From: Aureimonas altamirensis
GTDB lineage: Bacteria; Pseudomonadota; Alphaproteobacteria; Rhizobiales; Rhizobiaceae
Reading direction: 5' to 3'
DNA length: 59,627 nt
NCBI RefSeq assembly: GCF_001463885.1
Contig: NZ_BBWQ01000017.1
Coordinates: 1 to 59,627, forward strand
Shown: piece by piece, positions 1-10,542 of the stretch
Layout of the letters: each line of letters begins with the position of its first letter
How positions within the stretch are numbered: the first letter of the stretch is position 1
Notes under the pieces: generated by a model
The model's database searches: none
The model's input: the letters and a program-made list of their open reading frames with translations, nothing else
Told to the model about the DNA's origin: nothing
Program-made: the position numbers and the translations under genes

Positions 1-1001
1 CCCGCCGCGGCACCCAGCGGCGGGAATGCGGCTGCCTTGTCACTGCGATGCGTCTGCACGCTGGTGGCGAAGCTTTTGACCTGCAATGGCCCCATGGAGC
101 CCTCGGACTTTGCCGCCGGTGCCTGTGCCGGCTGGGCGGCTGGCAAGGCGGACGGCTCCGGCTTTGCCGGGGCGGCCTGGGACCCAGAAGGGCGGCCCGG
201 CAGCGGCGACGCGCCGCTGCTCCGCACCGTGGAAACCTCGGTCGCCGCCGGCGATCCGGAAGCGACGGTGACGGCAGGCGCGGGCTGCTGGGCGCGGGGG
301 CCTTCGGCCGCTTCGATGGGGTGTGCGGAAGGGCGCTGCGGCAGGGTGGGCGTTGCCATCGACCGCGGCTGCGCGGGCTGTGCCGGCTGCGGGCGCGGCG
401 CTGCGGGCGGCTGTGGCCGGGCAGGCGCAAGCGACGGCTCGGTCCGGCGCGGCGGCAGGGGGCTGGAGACGTCCGGCGCGGCAGGCCGTGCCTGAGCGGG
501 CAACTGAGCGGGTGTCTGCCCTGGCGCCTGAGCGGGTGCCTGAGCGGATGTCTGTGCCGTCGTCGGGCGCGGCTCGCTGCGTACGGGCTGCGGGGTCTCG
601 ACCGGGCGCGCGGCCGGGGCGGAAGCCACCACCGGAGCCGCCTCGGCGCGCGGTTGCGCCGGCGTCTCGGCGAAGGACGGTTCGACTCGCCGGCGCGCCG
701 GCATGCGGCTTATGCCAGCCTCGACCACAAGGTCGTTCTGGCCGCCGATCAGCACCAGATGCTCGACTTCGTCGCGGCGGAGCAGCACGAGCTGACGCTT
801 CTGGTCCACCGGCACGATGTCCAGCACGGCCACGCGCGGCGCGGCGCTGCGGCCTGCGCCCAGACGGCCGCCGGATGTGACGCCGCGGACCAAAGCGAGC
901 AGCAGATAGCCGAGGATCACAAGCACGGCGATGACGATGATGGCCAGCACCACCGTGGCGATGCCTTCACCGCCGAGAGCGTTTACGAGTCGCTCGTACA
1001 T
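1..1001 (-). CDS. fliO: FliO/MopB-family flagellar biosynthesis protein, partial
   Basis: The gene runs off the left edge; 333 codons are visible and none is a stop. After MYERLVNALG there is one strongly hydrophobic helix (about residues 13-39), then a compact beta-rich domain around VAVLDIVPVDQKRQLVLLRR and LVLIGGQNDLVVEAG, which is the FliO pattern. The remaining ~220 residues are low-complexity Pro/Ala/Gln. FliO helps assemble the FliP/FliR core of the flagellar export gate in the inner membrane. An SD-like GGGAGA precedes the ATG. The long Pro/Ala tail is much larger than the FliO core and its role is unknown. Family call is good; the flagellar role is inferred because no other flagellar gene is in view. 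Confidence 0.72.
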   Translation of the reverse strand, partial: MYERLVNALGGEGIATVVLAIIVIAVLVILGYLLLALVRGVTSGGRLGAGRSAAPRVAVLDIVPVDQKRQLVLLRRDEVEHLVLIGGQNDLVVEAGISRMPARRRVEPSFAETPAQPRAEAAPVVASAPAARPVETPQPVRSEPRPTTAQTSAQAPAQAPGQTPAQLPAQARPAAPDVSSPLPPRRTEPSLAPARPQPPAAPRPQPAQPAQPRSMATPTLPQRPSAHPIEAAEGPRAQQPAPAVTVASGSPAATEVSTVRSSGASPLPGRPSGSQAAPAKPEPSALPAAQPAQAPAAKSEGSMGPLQVKSFATSVQTHRSDKAAAFPPLGAAA

Positions 1002-1242
1002 TTTGCCAGTCTCCCTGGTCGTTTGCCCCGCCACGGCTTGCCGTCCGCATGCGATGACCGTTACGTCATGTCGGATACGTGCGGGCGCCGCTATGGACAA
1101 CCCCGTTCCGTTGGATAGGTTCATGTGCCGAAAACGTCGCGGCTTCAAGGGCTGCGACAGTTTCATGCCGTATAATGCGCAAATGTGCTGAACGATATCT
1201 TCTACACGAGCGGGGCTCGAAGCGACTTGGTTTCCATCCGAT

Positions 1243-3777
1243 ATGACGGCTGACACGCGCATGGCCAACCGCAAGCCGCTGGTGGATCGCAGCGCCGCGC
1301 ATTCGGGTGTGTGGCGCCTTCTGGCGCTGTCCGCCTTCATGCTGGTGGTGGCGGCCGCGCTGGCGATCGCCGGACACGTCTCGGGCGGAATCGCCGTTCT
1401 CGGTATTTTCGGGCTTCTGGCGGTCTTCGGCATCCTGTCCTGTTTTGCGCTGGCGCTCGGCTTCCTTCAGGTGTCGAACAGGCTTTCGGATGCGGGCCTG
1501 GGCCGCGATTTCCTGGATGTCCTGCCGACCGGCACCCTGATGACGGATCGCAAGGGCCGGATCGTCTACGCCAACCGCGCCTATGCGCAAACGGTCGGCA
1601 TCGAAGGGCTTGCGGGCGCGCGGACGCTGGAGCAGCTCCTGTCGCGCGAGGGGGAGGCATCCGAGGCGGTCTACCGGCTGGCCAACGCGGCACGCGACGG
1701 GCGCGAGGCGCAGGAAGAGTTTCGCCTGTCGCGCCGGCTTTCCGGCGGCGCGGGCGCAGGCTGGTACCGCGTCGGGGTGCGCCCGATGGACAGCGGCGGC
1801 CGAAGCCTGAACGTATGGCAGGTCGCCGATATCAGCGACGAGCGGGCGGAGCAGGAAGGCTTCTTCCAGGAGCTGCAGAACGCCATCGACTATCTCGATC
1901 ATGCGCCGGTCGGTTTCTTCTCGTCGGCGCGCGACGGGTCGATCGTCTATCTCAATGCGACGCTGGCCGGCTGGCTCGGCTTCGATCTTGCCACCTTCGA
2001 TCCCGGCAGCGTGACGGTGCCGGAACTGGTGGGCGAGGAAGGCCGTGCCTTCCTGTCCGCGACCGGCGAATCGGAGCCGAATCGAATCCATGTCCTGGAC
2101 GTGGATCTGGTGACGCGCTCCGGACAGCGGCTTCCGGTGCGGCTGATGCGGCAGGCGACAGCCACCGCCGACGAGCGGCTGGGGCATATGCGCACCGTCG
2201 TCCTGAACCGTTCGGGGCAGGTGGCCGGCGCGGGCGATACGCTGGAAAAGCTGGAGATGCGCTTCAACCGCTTCTTCCACACCTCGCCCATGGCCATCGC
2301 CTCGCTGGATTCCAGTGGCCATGTCACGCGGGCCAACGCGGCCTTTTCACGCCTCTTCGGTGCCAAGGTGGCAGAAGGCACGGCCACGCTGGAGGGTGCC
2401 CTGCGCGACGAGGGCCGCGAAGCGATGCGCGGCGCCATCGACGCGGCGGCGCGGGGGCAGGCTGGCATCCCGTCGCTCGACGTGGAGATTGCCGGCGATC
2501 CGGCGCGTTCCGTGCGCCTGTATTTCAGCGCCGTCGGCGACGTCGCGGACGACAGCTCGGAGGCCGCGCTGGTCTACGGCATCGACTTTACCGACCAGCG
2601 CGCTTTGGAAGAGCAGTTCGCCAAGGCGCAGAAGATGCAGGCCATCGGCAATCTCGCCGGCGGCATCGCGCACGATTTCAACAACGTACTGACGATCATC
2701 ACCGCATCGGTGGATTTCCTGCTGCTCAACCACCGGACCGGCGATCCCTCCTTCCAGGACCTCTTGCTGATCAAGCAGAGCGCCAACCGGGCGGCGTCTC
2801 TTGTCCGGCAATTGCTTGCCTATTCGCGGCGGCAGACCATGCGGCCCAAGATGCTGAACCTCACCGACGTGGTGGCGGACATGCATCTTCTGCTGCGTCG
2901 CATTTCGGGCGACCTCGTCAAGCTGGAGCGCCATCACGCGCGCGATCTGTGGCCGGTCATGGCCGATATCGGCCAGTTCGAGCAGGTGGTGACCAACCTC
3001 GTGCAGAACGCACGCGACGCCATGCCGGAAGGCGGGCGGATCGACATCGCCACGCGCAACGTGCCGGCAGCCGAGACGGCGGCCTTCAACTACCCCGAGC
3101 TGACATTCGGCGATTACGTTCTGGTCGAGGTATCCGACACGGGATCGGGCATGCCGGCGGAGGTGGCGGAGCGCATTTTCGAGCCGTTCTTCACCACCAA
3201 GGAAATCGGCAAGGGCACCGGGCTCGGCCTGTCCATGGTCTACGGCATCATCAAGCAGTCCGGCGGCTTCATCTATGTCGACTCCAGGCCCGGAGAAGGC
3301 ACGACCTTCCGTATATTCCTGCCGCGCCACGTGCCGGCGGAAGTTGCCCATTCGGCACCGGAAACGCTTGCGGCGGCGGCCGTGCCCGCCGGCAAGCTCG
3401 ACCTGTCGGGTACGGCGACGATCCTTCTGGTCGAAGACGAGGACCATGTCCGCGCCGGCAATGTCCGCGCCCTGAAGATGCGCGGCTACGACGTGCACGA
3501 GGCGTCGTCGGGCGTCGAGGCGCTGGCCATCATGGAAGAGCTCGGCGGCCGGGTGGACCTGGTCGTCTCGGACGTGATGATGCCGGAAATGGATGGGCCG
3601 ACCCTTCTGCGCGAGATGCGCAAGGAACGCCCGGAGCTGAAGTTCATCTTCGTGTCGGGCTATGCCGAAGACGCCTTCGCCAAGAACCTGCCCGAAGGCG
3701 CCCGATTCGGCTTCCTGGCCAAGCCGTTCTCGCTGCGCGAGCTGGCGGTGGCCGTTAAGGAAATATTAGACGAATAG
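1243..3777 (+). CDS. cckA: Cell-cycle hybrid histidine kinase CckA
   Basis: 844-residue membrane-bound hybrid kinase. Two N-terminal transmembrane helices (about 24-75) are followed by PAS-like modules (about 90-450), a dimerisation/phosphoacceptor helix with [10 protein letters not shown] (His477), a HATPase domain with N-box Asn589 and G1 box DTGSGM (632-637), and a C-terminal receiver with acidic pocket EDED (731-734) and phosphoacceptor Asp777. This architecture and the H-box are those of CckA, which in alphaproteobacteria phosphorylates ChpT and hence CtrA, controlling cell cycle, flagella and envelope genes. No convincing SD precedes 1243; an in-frame ATG at 1261 is an alternative. It is divergent from the FliO-like gene and upstream of recA. 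Confidence 0.93.
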   Translation: MTADTRMANRKPLVDRSAAHSGVWRLLALSAFMLVVAAALAIAGHVSGGIAVLGIFGLLAVFGILSCFALALGFLQVSNRLSDAGLGRDFLDVLPTGTLMTDRKGRIVYANRAYAQTVGIEGLAGARTLEQLLSREGEASEAVYRLANAARDGREAQEEFRLSRRLSGGAGAGWYRVGVRPMDSGGRSLNVWQVADISDERAEQEGFFQELQNAIDYLDHAPVGFFSSARDGSIVYLNATLAGWLGFDLATFDPGSVTVPELVGEEGRAFLSATGESEPNRIHVLDVDLVTRSGQRLPVRLMRQATATADERLGHMRTVVLNRSGQVAGAGDTLEKLEMRFNRFFHTSPMAIASLDSSGHVTRANAAFSRLFGAKVAEGTATLEGALRDEGREAMRGAIDAAARGQAGIPSLDVEIAGDPARSVRLYFSAVGDVADDSSEAALVYGIDFTDQRALEEQFAKAQKMQAIGNLAGGIAHDFNNVLTIITASVDFLLLNHRTGDPSFQDLLLIKQSANRAASLVRQLLAYSRRQTMRPKMLNLTDVVADMHLLLRRISGDLVKLERHHARDLWPVMADIGQFEQVVTNLVQNARDAMPEGGRIDIATRNVPAAETAAFNYPELTFGDYVLVEVSDTGSGMPAEVAERIFEPFFTTKEIGKGTGLGLSMVYGIIKQSGGFIYVDSRPGEGTTFRIFLPRHVPAEVAHSAPETLAAAAVPAGKLDLSGTATILLVEDEDHVRAGNVRALKMRGYDVHEASSGVEALAIMEELGGRVDLVVSDVMMPEMDGPTLLREMRKERPELKFIFVSGYAEDAFAKNLPEGARFGFLAKPFSLRELAVAVKEILDE

Positions 3778-3815
3778 AGAGTCGAGCTGTCGCAGCGAAT
3801 CGCGCGTCTTGACCA

Positions 3816-3830
3816 GAACAAAACAAGAAT
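3816..3830 (+). promoter_or_regulatory. Probable LexA (SOS) box of recA
   Basis: GAAC at 3816-3819, seven bases, then GAAT at 3827-3830. The alphaproteobacterial SOS box is the direct repeat GTTC-N7-GTTC (GAAC-N7-GAAC on the other strand), so this has one mismatch. It lies 93 bp before the chosen recA start, where LexA would repress recA until DNA damage. A second GAAT...GAAC pair at 3838-3850 has the wrong spacing (5 nt). Confidence 0.7.
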
Positions 3831-3922
3831 ATCCCTTGAATAAAGGGAACAAAAAGGGTACATGAAGGGTCCCTGCGGAAGCGTTGCGTGTCCCCACGCC
3901 GCGTGAAATAAGGACCATGCCG

Positions 3923-4987
3923 ATGGCACAGAATTCACTTCGTCTCGTTGAGGATACTTCCGTGGACAAGAACAAGGCGCTCGACGCCGCTCTTTCGCAG
4001 ATCGAAAGGGCCTTCGGCAAAGGCTCCATCATGCGGCTCGGGGCAACCGAGAAGCTCGATATCGATACCGTGTCCACCGGCTCTCTCGGGCTCGACATCG
4101 CGCTCGGCATCGGCGGCCTGCCGAAGGGCCGCATCGTCGAGATCTACGGTCCGGAAAGCTCGGGCAAGACCACGCTTGCGCTCCATACCATCGCCGAGGC
4201 CCAGAAGGGCGGCGGCATCTGCGCCTTCGTCGATGCCGAGCATGCGCTCGACCCGGTCTATGCGCGCAAGCTGGGCGTCAACCTGGACGAACTGCTGATC
4301 TCGCAGCCCGATACGGGCGAGCAGGCGCTCGAGATCACCGATACGCTGGTGCGGTCGGGCGCGATCGACGTTCTGGTTGTCGATTCCGTTGCGGCACTGA
4401 CGCCGCGTGCCGAAATCGAGGGCGAAATGGGCGACGCGCTGCCCGGCCTCCAGGCCCGGTTGATGAGCCAGGCCCTTCGCAAGTTGACCGGATCGATCTC
4501 CAAATCGAAATGCATGGTCATCTTCATCAACCAGATCCGCATGAAGATCGGCGTTGTCTACGGATCGCCCGAAACCACGACCGGCGGCAACGCGCTGAAG
4601 TTCTATGCCTCGGTGCGCCTGGATATTCGCCGTACGGGCGCCATCAAGGAGCGGGACGAGGTCACCGGCAACCAGACCCGCGTCAAGGTGGTGAAGAACA
4701 AGCTTGCGCCTCCGTTCAAGCAGGTCGAGTTCGACATCATGTATGGCGAGGGCGTCTCCAAGATGGGCGAGCTGGTCGATCTCGGGGTCAAGTCCGGCAT
4801 CGTCGACAAATCGGGCGCCTGGTTCTCCTACAACAGCCAGCGGCTGGGGCAGGGACGCGAAAACGCCAAGTCCTTCCTGCGCGACAATCCGGCCGTGGCG
4901 GCCGAGATCGAAAGCGCCATCCGACAGAATTCGGGCCTGATTGCCGAAAAGCTTCTCGAAGCCGACGGTGAAGGCGACGAAGAATAG
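3923..4987 (+). CDS. recA: Recombinase RecA
   Basis: 354-residue RecA: the DNA-dependent ATPase that forms filaments on single-stranded DNA, promotes strand exchange and triggers LexA autocleavage. Walker A GPESSGKT lies at residues 76-83; the [20 protein letters not shown] and [20 protein letters not shown] segments are the RecA core and L2 region, and the acidic tail ends EADGEGDEE. The ATG at 3923 gives [20 protein letters not shown], the usual rhizobial N-terminus, with AAGGA 8-9 nt upstream; the ATG at 3917 and a frame open from 3884 are less likely. Preceded by a probable SOS box and followed by alaS, a common alphaproteobacterial order. Confidence 0.98.
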   Translation: MAQNSLRLVEDTSVDKNKALDAALSQIERAFGKGSIMRLGATEKLDIDTVSTGSLGLDIALGIGGLPKGRIVEIYGPESSGKTTLALHTIAEAQKGGGICAFVDAEHALDPVYARKLGVNLDELLISQPDTGEQALEITDTLVRSGAIDVLVVDSVAALTPRAEIEGEMGDALPGLQARLMSQALRKLTGSISKSKCMVIFINQIRMKIGVVYGSPETTTGGNALKFYASVRLDIRRTGAIKERDEVTGNQTRVKVVKNKLAPPFKQVEFDIMYGEGVSKMGELVDLGVKSGIVDKSGAWFSYNSQRLGQGRENAKSFLRDNPAVAAEIESAIRQNSGLIAEKLLEADGEGDEE

Positions 4988-5102
4988 TCGTTTCCCCGGC
5001 AGGCATTCGATTTCGCGGGTGCCTTCGATTTAGGTTGAGCCAAAAGCGCGACTTCCTGTATCGGTTCCTGCGAATGAAGATTGCCTGTCAGGGGTTCTGG
5101 GA

Positions 5103-7760
5103 ATGAACGGCGTTAATGAAATCCGGTCCACCTTCCTCGATTACTTCGGGAAGAATGGCCACGAACAGGTTGCCTCATCGCCGCTCGTTCCCCGCAACGA
5201 TCCGACATTGATGTTCACCAATGCCGGCATGGTGCAGTTCAAGAACGTGTTCACCGGGCTGGAAAAGCGGCCCTACGACCGTGCCGTGACGTCGCAGAAG
5301 TGCGTACGCGCCGGGGGCAAGCACAACGATCTCGACAATGTCGGCTACACGGCGCGGCATCACACCTTTTTCGAGATGCTCGGGAATTTCTCGTTCGGCG
5401 ATTATTTCAAGGAAAATGCCATTGAACTGGCGTGGAACCTGATCACGCGCGAGTTCGGGCTGGCCAAGGACAAGCTGCTCGTCACCGTCTACCATACCGA
5501 CGATGCGGCAGCCGACTACTGGAAGCGCATCGCCGGCCTGCCGGAAGAGCGTATCATCCGCATCGCCACGAGCGACAATTTCTGGGCCATGGGCGATACC
5601 GGCCCCTGCGGCCCCTGTTCCGAGATATTTTACGACCACGGGCCGAGCGTCTGGGGCGGCCCTCCGGGCAGCCCGGAAGAAGACGGCGACCGCTTCATCG
5701 AGATCTGGAACCTCGTCTTCATGCAGTTCGAGCAGATGGCCGGTGGCCAGCGGGTCGATCTGCCACGGCCGTCCATCGATACCGGCATGGGGCTGGAGCG
5801 CGTCGCCGCCGTCCTGCAGGGTGTGCACAACAATTACGACATCGACCTGTTCCGCCAGTTGATACGCGCCAGCGCCGACATCATCGGCGCGCCCGCCAGT
5901 GGCGAGCAGCTTGCCAGCCACCGGGTCATCGCCGACCATCTGCGCGCCACGTCCTTCCTGATCGCCGATGGCGTGCTTCCGTCCAATGAGGGCCGGGGTT
6001 ACGTCCTGCGCCGCATCATGCGGCGGGCGATGCGCCACGCAAAACTTCTGGGTGCGCGCGAGCCGGTCATCTACAAGCTGCTGCCGACGCTGGTGGCCGA
6101 GATGGGCCGCGCCTACCCCGAACTGGTCCGGGCGGAGGCGCTGATCTCCGAGACGCTGAAGCTCGAGGAAAAGCGCTTTCTTGCCACGCTCGATCGCGGC
6201 CTGGCCCTTCTGAACGACGCGACCCTGTCGCTCGGCGCGGGCGACATGCTGGATGGCGAGACGGCGTTCAAGCTGTACGACACCTATGGTTTCCCGCTGG
6301 ACCTGACGCAGGATGCCCTGCGCGCGCGTAGCATCAATGTCGACCTCGCCGGCTTCGAAGACGCGATGGCCCGCCAGAAGGCCGAGGCCCGCGCAAGCTG
6401 GGCCGGCTCCGGCGAGGTTTCCGACGAGGGCATCTATTTCGGGCTGCGCGAGCGGCTCGGGGCCACCGAGTTTCTGGGGTACGACACCGAAAGCGCCGAG
6501 GCGCAGGTGCTGGCCCTGGTAAAGGACGGCAAGGAAGTGGACTCCGCGTCCGAGGGCGACGAGGTGTCCGTCATCCTGAACCAGACCCCGTTCTACGGTG
6601 AGTCCGGCGGCCAGGTGGGCGATACCGGCGTCATGAAGGGCGAGGGGGTGCGCTTCGACGTCGCCGATACGCAGAAGGTTGCCAATGGGCTCTTCGTGCA
6701 TCGCGGCAAGGTTGCCTCCGGTACGCTGAAGCCCGGCGTGGCGCTGGAGTTGGAGGTCGATCATCGTCGACGGGGCGGTATCCGCGCCAACCATTCGGCG
6801 ACGCATCTGCTGCATGAGGGCCTGCGCGAGATCCTGGGCAGCCATGTCGCCCAGAAGGGCTCGCTGGTGTCGCCCGACCGTCTGCGATTCGATTTTTCGC
6901 ACCCCAAACCGCTGGAGCCGAATGAGCTGGCCGAGGTGGAGCGGATGGCCAATGCCATCGTGCGGCAGAACGCCCCGGTCGAGACGCGGCTGATGGCCGT
7001 GGACGATGCCATCGAAATGGGTGCGATGGCGCTCTTCGGCGAAAAATACGGCGACGAAGTGCGCGTCGTATCCATGGGCACCGCCGAAGAGGGCGCAAAG
7101 CAGGGCAAGATCTTCTCGATCGAGCTGTGCGGCGGAACCCATGTCGGCGCGACCGGCGATATCGGCCTTGTTCACGTGCTGTCAGAGTCGGCGGTCGGCG
7201 CCGGCGTCAGGCGGCTCGAGGCGCTGACGGGCGATGCTGCCCGCGCCTATCTGCAGGAGCAGGATGCACGCGTGCGCCGCATTGCCTCGGCGCTCAAAGT
7301 GGGGCCGGCCGAGGTTGCGGACAGGGTGGAAGCCCTGGTCGACGAGCGCCGCAAGCTGGAGCGCGAATTGGCGGATGCCCGGCGCAAGCTGGCATTGGCC
7401 GGTGACGGCGCCGCCGCGCCCGCCGCGCCGAAGGAGATCAACGGGGTGTCCTTCCTGGGCCGTGTGCTGGAGGGCGTTCCGGCCAAGGATCTGAAGGGCA
7501 TCGTCGACGGGATGAAGCAGGGGCTCGGCTCGGGCGTCGCGGCGGTGGTCAGCGTTGCCGAAGGCAAGGCCAGCATCGTCATCGGGGTGACGGACGATGT
7601 CTCCGCGCGCTTCAGCGCCGTTGATCTGGTGCGGGTGGCATCGGCAGCGGTGGGCGGCAAGGGCGGCGGCGGCCGTCCGGATATGGCGCAGGCCGGTGGC
7701 CCCGACGGGGACAAGGCGCAAGCCGCCATCGACGCGGTCGAGGCGGCGCTTGCCGCCTGA
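5103..7760 (+). CDS. alaS: Alanyl-tRNA synthetase
   Basis: 885-residue class II synthetase charging tRNA-Ala in the cytoplasm. The N-terminal catalytic domain starts [20 protein letters not shown] and contains class II motif 2 around [16 protein letters not shown]. The editing domain has the zinc motif HSATHLLH (about 565-572) and CGGTH (about 676-680). The C-terminal DHHA1 oligomerisation domain ends with a glycine-rich [17 protein letters not shown] segment. Length is normal for the family. The 115 bp between recA and this gene shows no clear terminator, so co-transcription is possible. Large antisense frames inside it are composition shadows. Confidence 0.98.
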   Translation: MNGVNEIRSTFLDYFGKNGHEQVASSPLVPRNDPTLMFTNAGMVQFKNVFTGLEKRPYDRAVTSQKCVRAGGKHNDLDNVGYTARHHTFFEMLGNFSFGDYFKENAIELAWNLITREFGLAKDKLLVTVYHTDDAAADYWKRIAGLPEERIIRIATSDNFWAMGDTGPCGPCSEIFYDHGPSVWGGPPGSPEEDGDRFIEIWNLVFMQFEQMAGGQRVDLPRPSIDTGMGLERVAAVLQGVHNNYDIDLFRQLIRASADIIGAPASGEQLASHRVIADHLRATSFLIADGVLPSNEGRGYVLRRIMRRAMRHAKLLGAREPVIYKLLPTLVAEMGRAYPELVRAEALISETLKLEEKRFLATLDRGLALLNDATLSLGAGDMLDGETAFKLYDTYGFPLDLTQDALRARSINVDLAGFEDAMARQKAEARASWAGSGEVSDEGIYFGLRERLGATEFLGYDTESAEAQVLALVKDGKEVDSASEGDEVSVILNQTPFYGESGGQVGDTGVMKGEGVRFDVADTQKVANGLFVHRGKVASGTLKPGVALELEVDHRRRGGIRANHSATHLLHEGLREILGSHVAQKGSLVSPDRLRFDFSHPKPLEPNELAEVERMANAIVRQNAPVETRLMAVDDAIEMGAMALFGEKYGDEVRVVSMGTAEEGAKQGKIFSIELCGGTHVGATGDIGLVHVLSESAVGAGVRRLEALTGDAARAYLQEQDARVRRIASALKVGPAEVADRVEALVDERRKLERELADARRKLALAGDGAAAPAAPKEINGVSFLGRVLEGVPAKDLKGIVDGMKQGLGSGVAAVVSVAEGKASIVIGVTDDVSARFSAVDLVRVASAAVGGKGGGGRPDMAQAGGPDGDKAQAAIDAVEAALAA

Positions 7761-7789
7761 GCGGATCGCCGCGACAATTTGAAAGCAGG

Positions 7790-8665
7790 CTACAGGCCGA
7801 GGGCGGCGTAGAGATCGTCCTTCGGCCGGTAGCCGATCAGCCGGTCGGCTTCGGTAAGATCCCAGGCTGTGCCGCGATTGCCCGATACGCCGTTGATCGT
7901 CACGCAGCGGGCGGGCCAGCCCTCGGCGGATGCGGCGATGGCGGCGGTGAACAACTGGGCGAAGTCCCGGTTCGACAGCCACATGCCGCGGTACCAGGCA
8001 AGGTCGCGCCGCCCGTCCGCATCTGCGGGCTCGGAGGATGACACGAAGGCCGCGTCGCCCGACACATTGATGGTCTGCGGCAGGTTTTCGCCCGGCTGCG
8101 CCCAGCCGATGCGGATATTGATGCCCGTCATGCCGGGCGTCCGCGCCACAAGCGCATGAAGGGCGCGTTCGCCCATCAGCTTGGCGGTGGCATAGGCGGT
8201 GGAGTCCATCCACTGCGTGCCCGTGTCCCAGCGCGTGCCGGGCGCCGGCGGCAGGTCCGCCGTCAGGAAACCCGGCTCGCCCTGCGCCAGCGGCGCATCC
8301 TTGTAGCCGCCCATCACATGGTTGGACGATGCGAACACCACCCGCGACACGCCATGGTTGGCGGCGCGGTCGAAGACCGCCATCGTCATATCGAAGGAGG
8401 CCGTGGCATCCGCCCAGCTTGCGTCCGTATGCGGGTTCTGTGCGGCAAAATGGACAACGGTGTCGCAGCCCGCCATCGCCCGGACCCATTCGCCTTCGGC
8501 GTCGAGAAGGCTGCCGGCGACCATCTCGATCCGCCCATCCGCAAGGTCGGCGGGCGGGGTCAGGTCGGCGGCCACGATGCGGGTGCATGCGGGGTCCGCC
8601 AGCAGAGCGGCGATGAGTTTGCGGCCAAGGCCGCCGCCCGCGCCGGTAATGAAAGTCGCAACCAT
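7790..8665 (-). CDS. NAD-dependent epimerase/dehydratase (uronate dehydrogenase-like)
   Basis: 291-residue extended short-chain dehydrogenase. The Rossmann motif is TGAGGGLG (about 7-14), followed by a D-loop and VVHFAAQNPH. The active-site segment has VFASSNHVMG and a YATAK version of the YxxxK catalytic motif. FASSNH, the RIGW segment and a C-terminal IGYRPKDD resemble uronate dehydrogenases, which oxidise galacturonate or glucuronate, but substrate cannot be fixed from sequence. It converges on alaS with a 29 bp gap. No sugar-acid pathway genes adjoin it, so its role is open. Confidence 0.75.
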   Translation of the reverse strand: MVATFITGAGGGLGRKLIAALLADPACTRIVAADLTPPADLADGRIEMVAGSLLDAEGEWVRAMAGCDTVVHFAAQNPHTDASWADATASFDMTMAVFDRAANHGVSRVVFASSNHVMGGYKDAPLAQGEPGFLTADLPPAPGTRWDTGTQWMDSTAYATAKLMGERALHALVARTPGMTGINIRIGWAQPGENLPQTINVSGDAAFVSSSEPADADGRRDLAWYRGMWLSNRDFAQLFTAAIAASAEGWPARCVTINGVSGNRGTAWDLTEADRLIGYRPKDDLYAALGL

Positions 8666-8709
8666 GCTTTCCAGGCCCGTATCTTGGAGTTTCGGTTTGA
8701 CGTCAGACC

Positions 8710-9585
8710 CTAGAACCAGGTTTCCAGAAGCTGTTCGGCACGCGCATCGCGGGCCCTGCCGGTCTCGCCACCCATGACCACGGCAATCAGCCGCTTGTTG
8801 CCACGCTGCGCGGTGGCCACCAGATGGAACCCCGATGCGCGGATGTAGCCGGTCTTCAGGCCATCGACGCCCGGCACCTTGCCGAGAAGCTTGTTGGTGG
8901 CTTCGTAGCGGCGCCCGTTGAAGCGGAATTCCTTGAGGGTGAAAAAGTTCTGGTACGCCGGAAAGCGCGTGCGCAACTGAAGCGCCAGCAGCGCCATATC
9001 GCGGGCGGTGGAAATCTGGCCCTCGTCCGGCAGGCCCGACGCGTTGACGAAATGCGTGCGTGACATGCCGATGGCGCGCGCCCGCGCGTTCATCTGGCGG
9101 GCAAACGCTTCCTCGGACCCGGCGACGCCCTCGGCCACCACCACGGCCACGTCGTTGGCCGAGCGCACCGCCAGCGCGGTTGCCGCCTCGCGCACGGTGA
9201 TCGACGTGCCGACCGGAAGGCCGAGCTTTGCCGGTGGGCGCGAGGCAGCCTCGGCCGATACGGTCAACGGGCTTTCGAGGGTAAGCCTTCCGCTTTCGAC
9301 GGCCTCGAACAGCAGATACAGGGTCATCAGTTTGGTCAGCGAGGCGGGATAGCGCAACTCGTTGGCGTTTTCCTGGTACAGGATGCGTCCTGTGGAGGCG
9401 TCGAGCACCAGCTCGGACTGGCCGCGCTCCTGCACGGCCGCCATGACGCCGGTGGTCGGCATCGTGGCGGGGGGCGGGCTGCTGACCGTCAGCACGTCGC
9501 CGCTGCGGCAGGCCGCCAGCGCAAGGGCCAGGGAAGCGATAAGGGCAACCCGGCGCAGGCTGCGGGTCAGACGGGGGTGGAACAT
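8710..9585 (-). CDS. D-alanyl-D-alanine carboxypeptidase (S11, lipoprotein)
   Basis: 291-residue penicillin-binding-protein-type D,D-carboxypeptidase of family S11, trimming peptidoglycan stem peptides in the periplasm. Catalytic motifs are all present: SxxK as SLTK, SxN as SAN, and KTG within GVDGLKTGYI. The N-terminus is basic, then hydrophobic, ending in a lipobox LAAC with Cys26, so it is probably a lipid-anchored protein. The ATG at 9585 is preferred because it places the signal peptide correctly; a GTG 39 nt upstream would add 13 residues. It ends soon after the last motif and seems to lack the C-terminal PBP5 domain, as in DacF-like short forms. Confidence 0.88.
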   Translation of the reverse strand: MFHPRLTRSLRRVALIASLALALAACRSGDVLTVSSPPPATMPTTGVMAAVQERGQSELVLDASTGRILYQENANELRYPASLTKLMTLYLLFEAVESGRLTLESPLTVSAEAASRPPAKLGLPVGTSITVREAATALAVRSANDVAVVVAEGVAGSEEAFARQMNARARAIGMSRTHFVNASGLPDEGQISTARDMALLALQLRTRFPAYQNFFTLKEFRFNGRRYEATNKLLGKVPGVDGLKTGYIRASGFHLVATAQRGNKRLIAVVMGGETGRARDARAEQLLETWF

Positions 9586-9756
9586 GGATGGACTCGATTT
9601 GGCTGAATGCAGGCGACGATGCACGATGTCTGGCAGATTATGACTAAGAAGCCCCTAAAACCAATTGCGTGAGGCGGTACGCGGTGGCATCACCCCGGCA
9701 CCGTTTCAACCCTTTTCGTCTCCGGTTCGGAGCCAGCGTCCCCAGGGTCTTTGTCC

Positions 9757-10512
9757 GTGCCCGAACTCGCAACCATCCTGTCGATGAGCGGGATCATCTT
9801 CCTGTCGGCCGTGCTGCGTGGATTTACCGGCTTCGGCTTCGGGCTGGCAGCCGTGCCGCTGATGGGACTGGTGATCGAACCCGCCGGGGCGGTGCTGATT
9901 GCGCTGGCCCTGCAATTTCTGGGCGGAGCCTCGGATCTGCGAGCCGGCCGCCAGATGGCCCATTGGCCCACCCTGCGTTGGCTGATGCTGGGCGCGCTGG
10001 CCGGAACGCCCGTCGGCATGGCGGCCCTGATGGGCGTTTCATCCGGGATGGCGCAGCTTCTGATCTCCGCCGTATGCCTGAGCGCGGTTGGCCTTCTGGC
10101 GGCGGGGCGCAGCTTCGTCAACCTGCCGGGGCGCGGCGCAACCGTGGCGGTCGGCGCTCTGGCGGGCCTGTTCAACGGGCTTGCCGCCATGCCCGGCCCG
10201 CCTGTCGTGGCCTTTTACCTTGCCGCTCCCGTCAGTGCGCAGGTGGCGCGCGTATCTTTGGTCGTCTTCTTTACGGTCACTGCGGCGCTTGCGCTGACGC
10301 CCACGATCCTCGGCGGCTGGTGGACGCCGGAACTCGCGCTGACCGCGGCGGCCGGGCTGCCGCTGATGATCTTCGGCACCCATGCCGGCAACCGCCTCTT
10401 CCGCGCCTACGGCGCACGGCATCACCGTGCGGCTTCGCTTGCCGTCTTCGCCTGCATTGCGCTCGTCAGCGGTGTGCACGGCATCGCAGCGGTGCTTTCC
10501 GCCGCCTCCTGA
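9757..10512 (+). CDS. TauE/SafE-family anion exporter
   Basis: About 251 residues, nearly all hydrophobic, with roughly eight membrane helices in two homologous halves. GFTGFGFGLAAVPLMGLV near the N-terminus and the PGPPVVAFYLA repeat in the second half are hallmarks of TauE/SafE proteins, thought to export sulfite, sulfoacetate or other organic anions. The start is uncertain: GTG at 9757 lies 9 nt after an AGGG, while TTG at 9751 is too close to it. No sulfonate genes adjoin it, so the substrate is unknown. Confidence 0.8.
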   Translation: MPELATILSMSGIIFLSAVLRGFTGFGFGLAAVPLMGLVIEPAGAVLIALALQFLGGASDLRAGRQMAHWPTLRWLMLGALAGTPVGMAALMGVSSGMAQLLISAVCLSAVGLLAAGRSFVNLPGRGATVAVGALAGLFNGLAAMPGPPVVAFYLAAPVSAQVARVSLVVFFTVTAALALTPTILGGWWTPELALTAAAGLPLMIFGTHAGNRLFRAYGARHHRAASLAVFACIALVSGVHGIAAVLSAAS

Positions 10513-10542
10513 GCCCCCGTGACCGCACCTACCTGACGCTTC

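Noticed and set aside
48-1118. Long rightward open frame over the first kilobase
   Set aside because: It is antisense to the FliO-like gene; the sequence is Arg/Gly/Ala-rich without any domain, while the minus strand has a membrane helix and a conserved domain.
5175-7175. 666-codon antisense frame inside alaS
   Set aside because: Composition shadow of GC-rich codons; alaS on the other strand has all its motifs.
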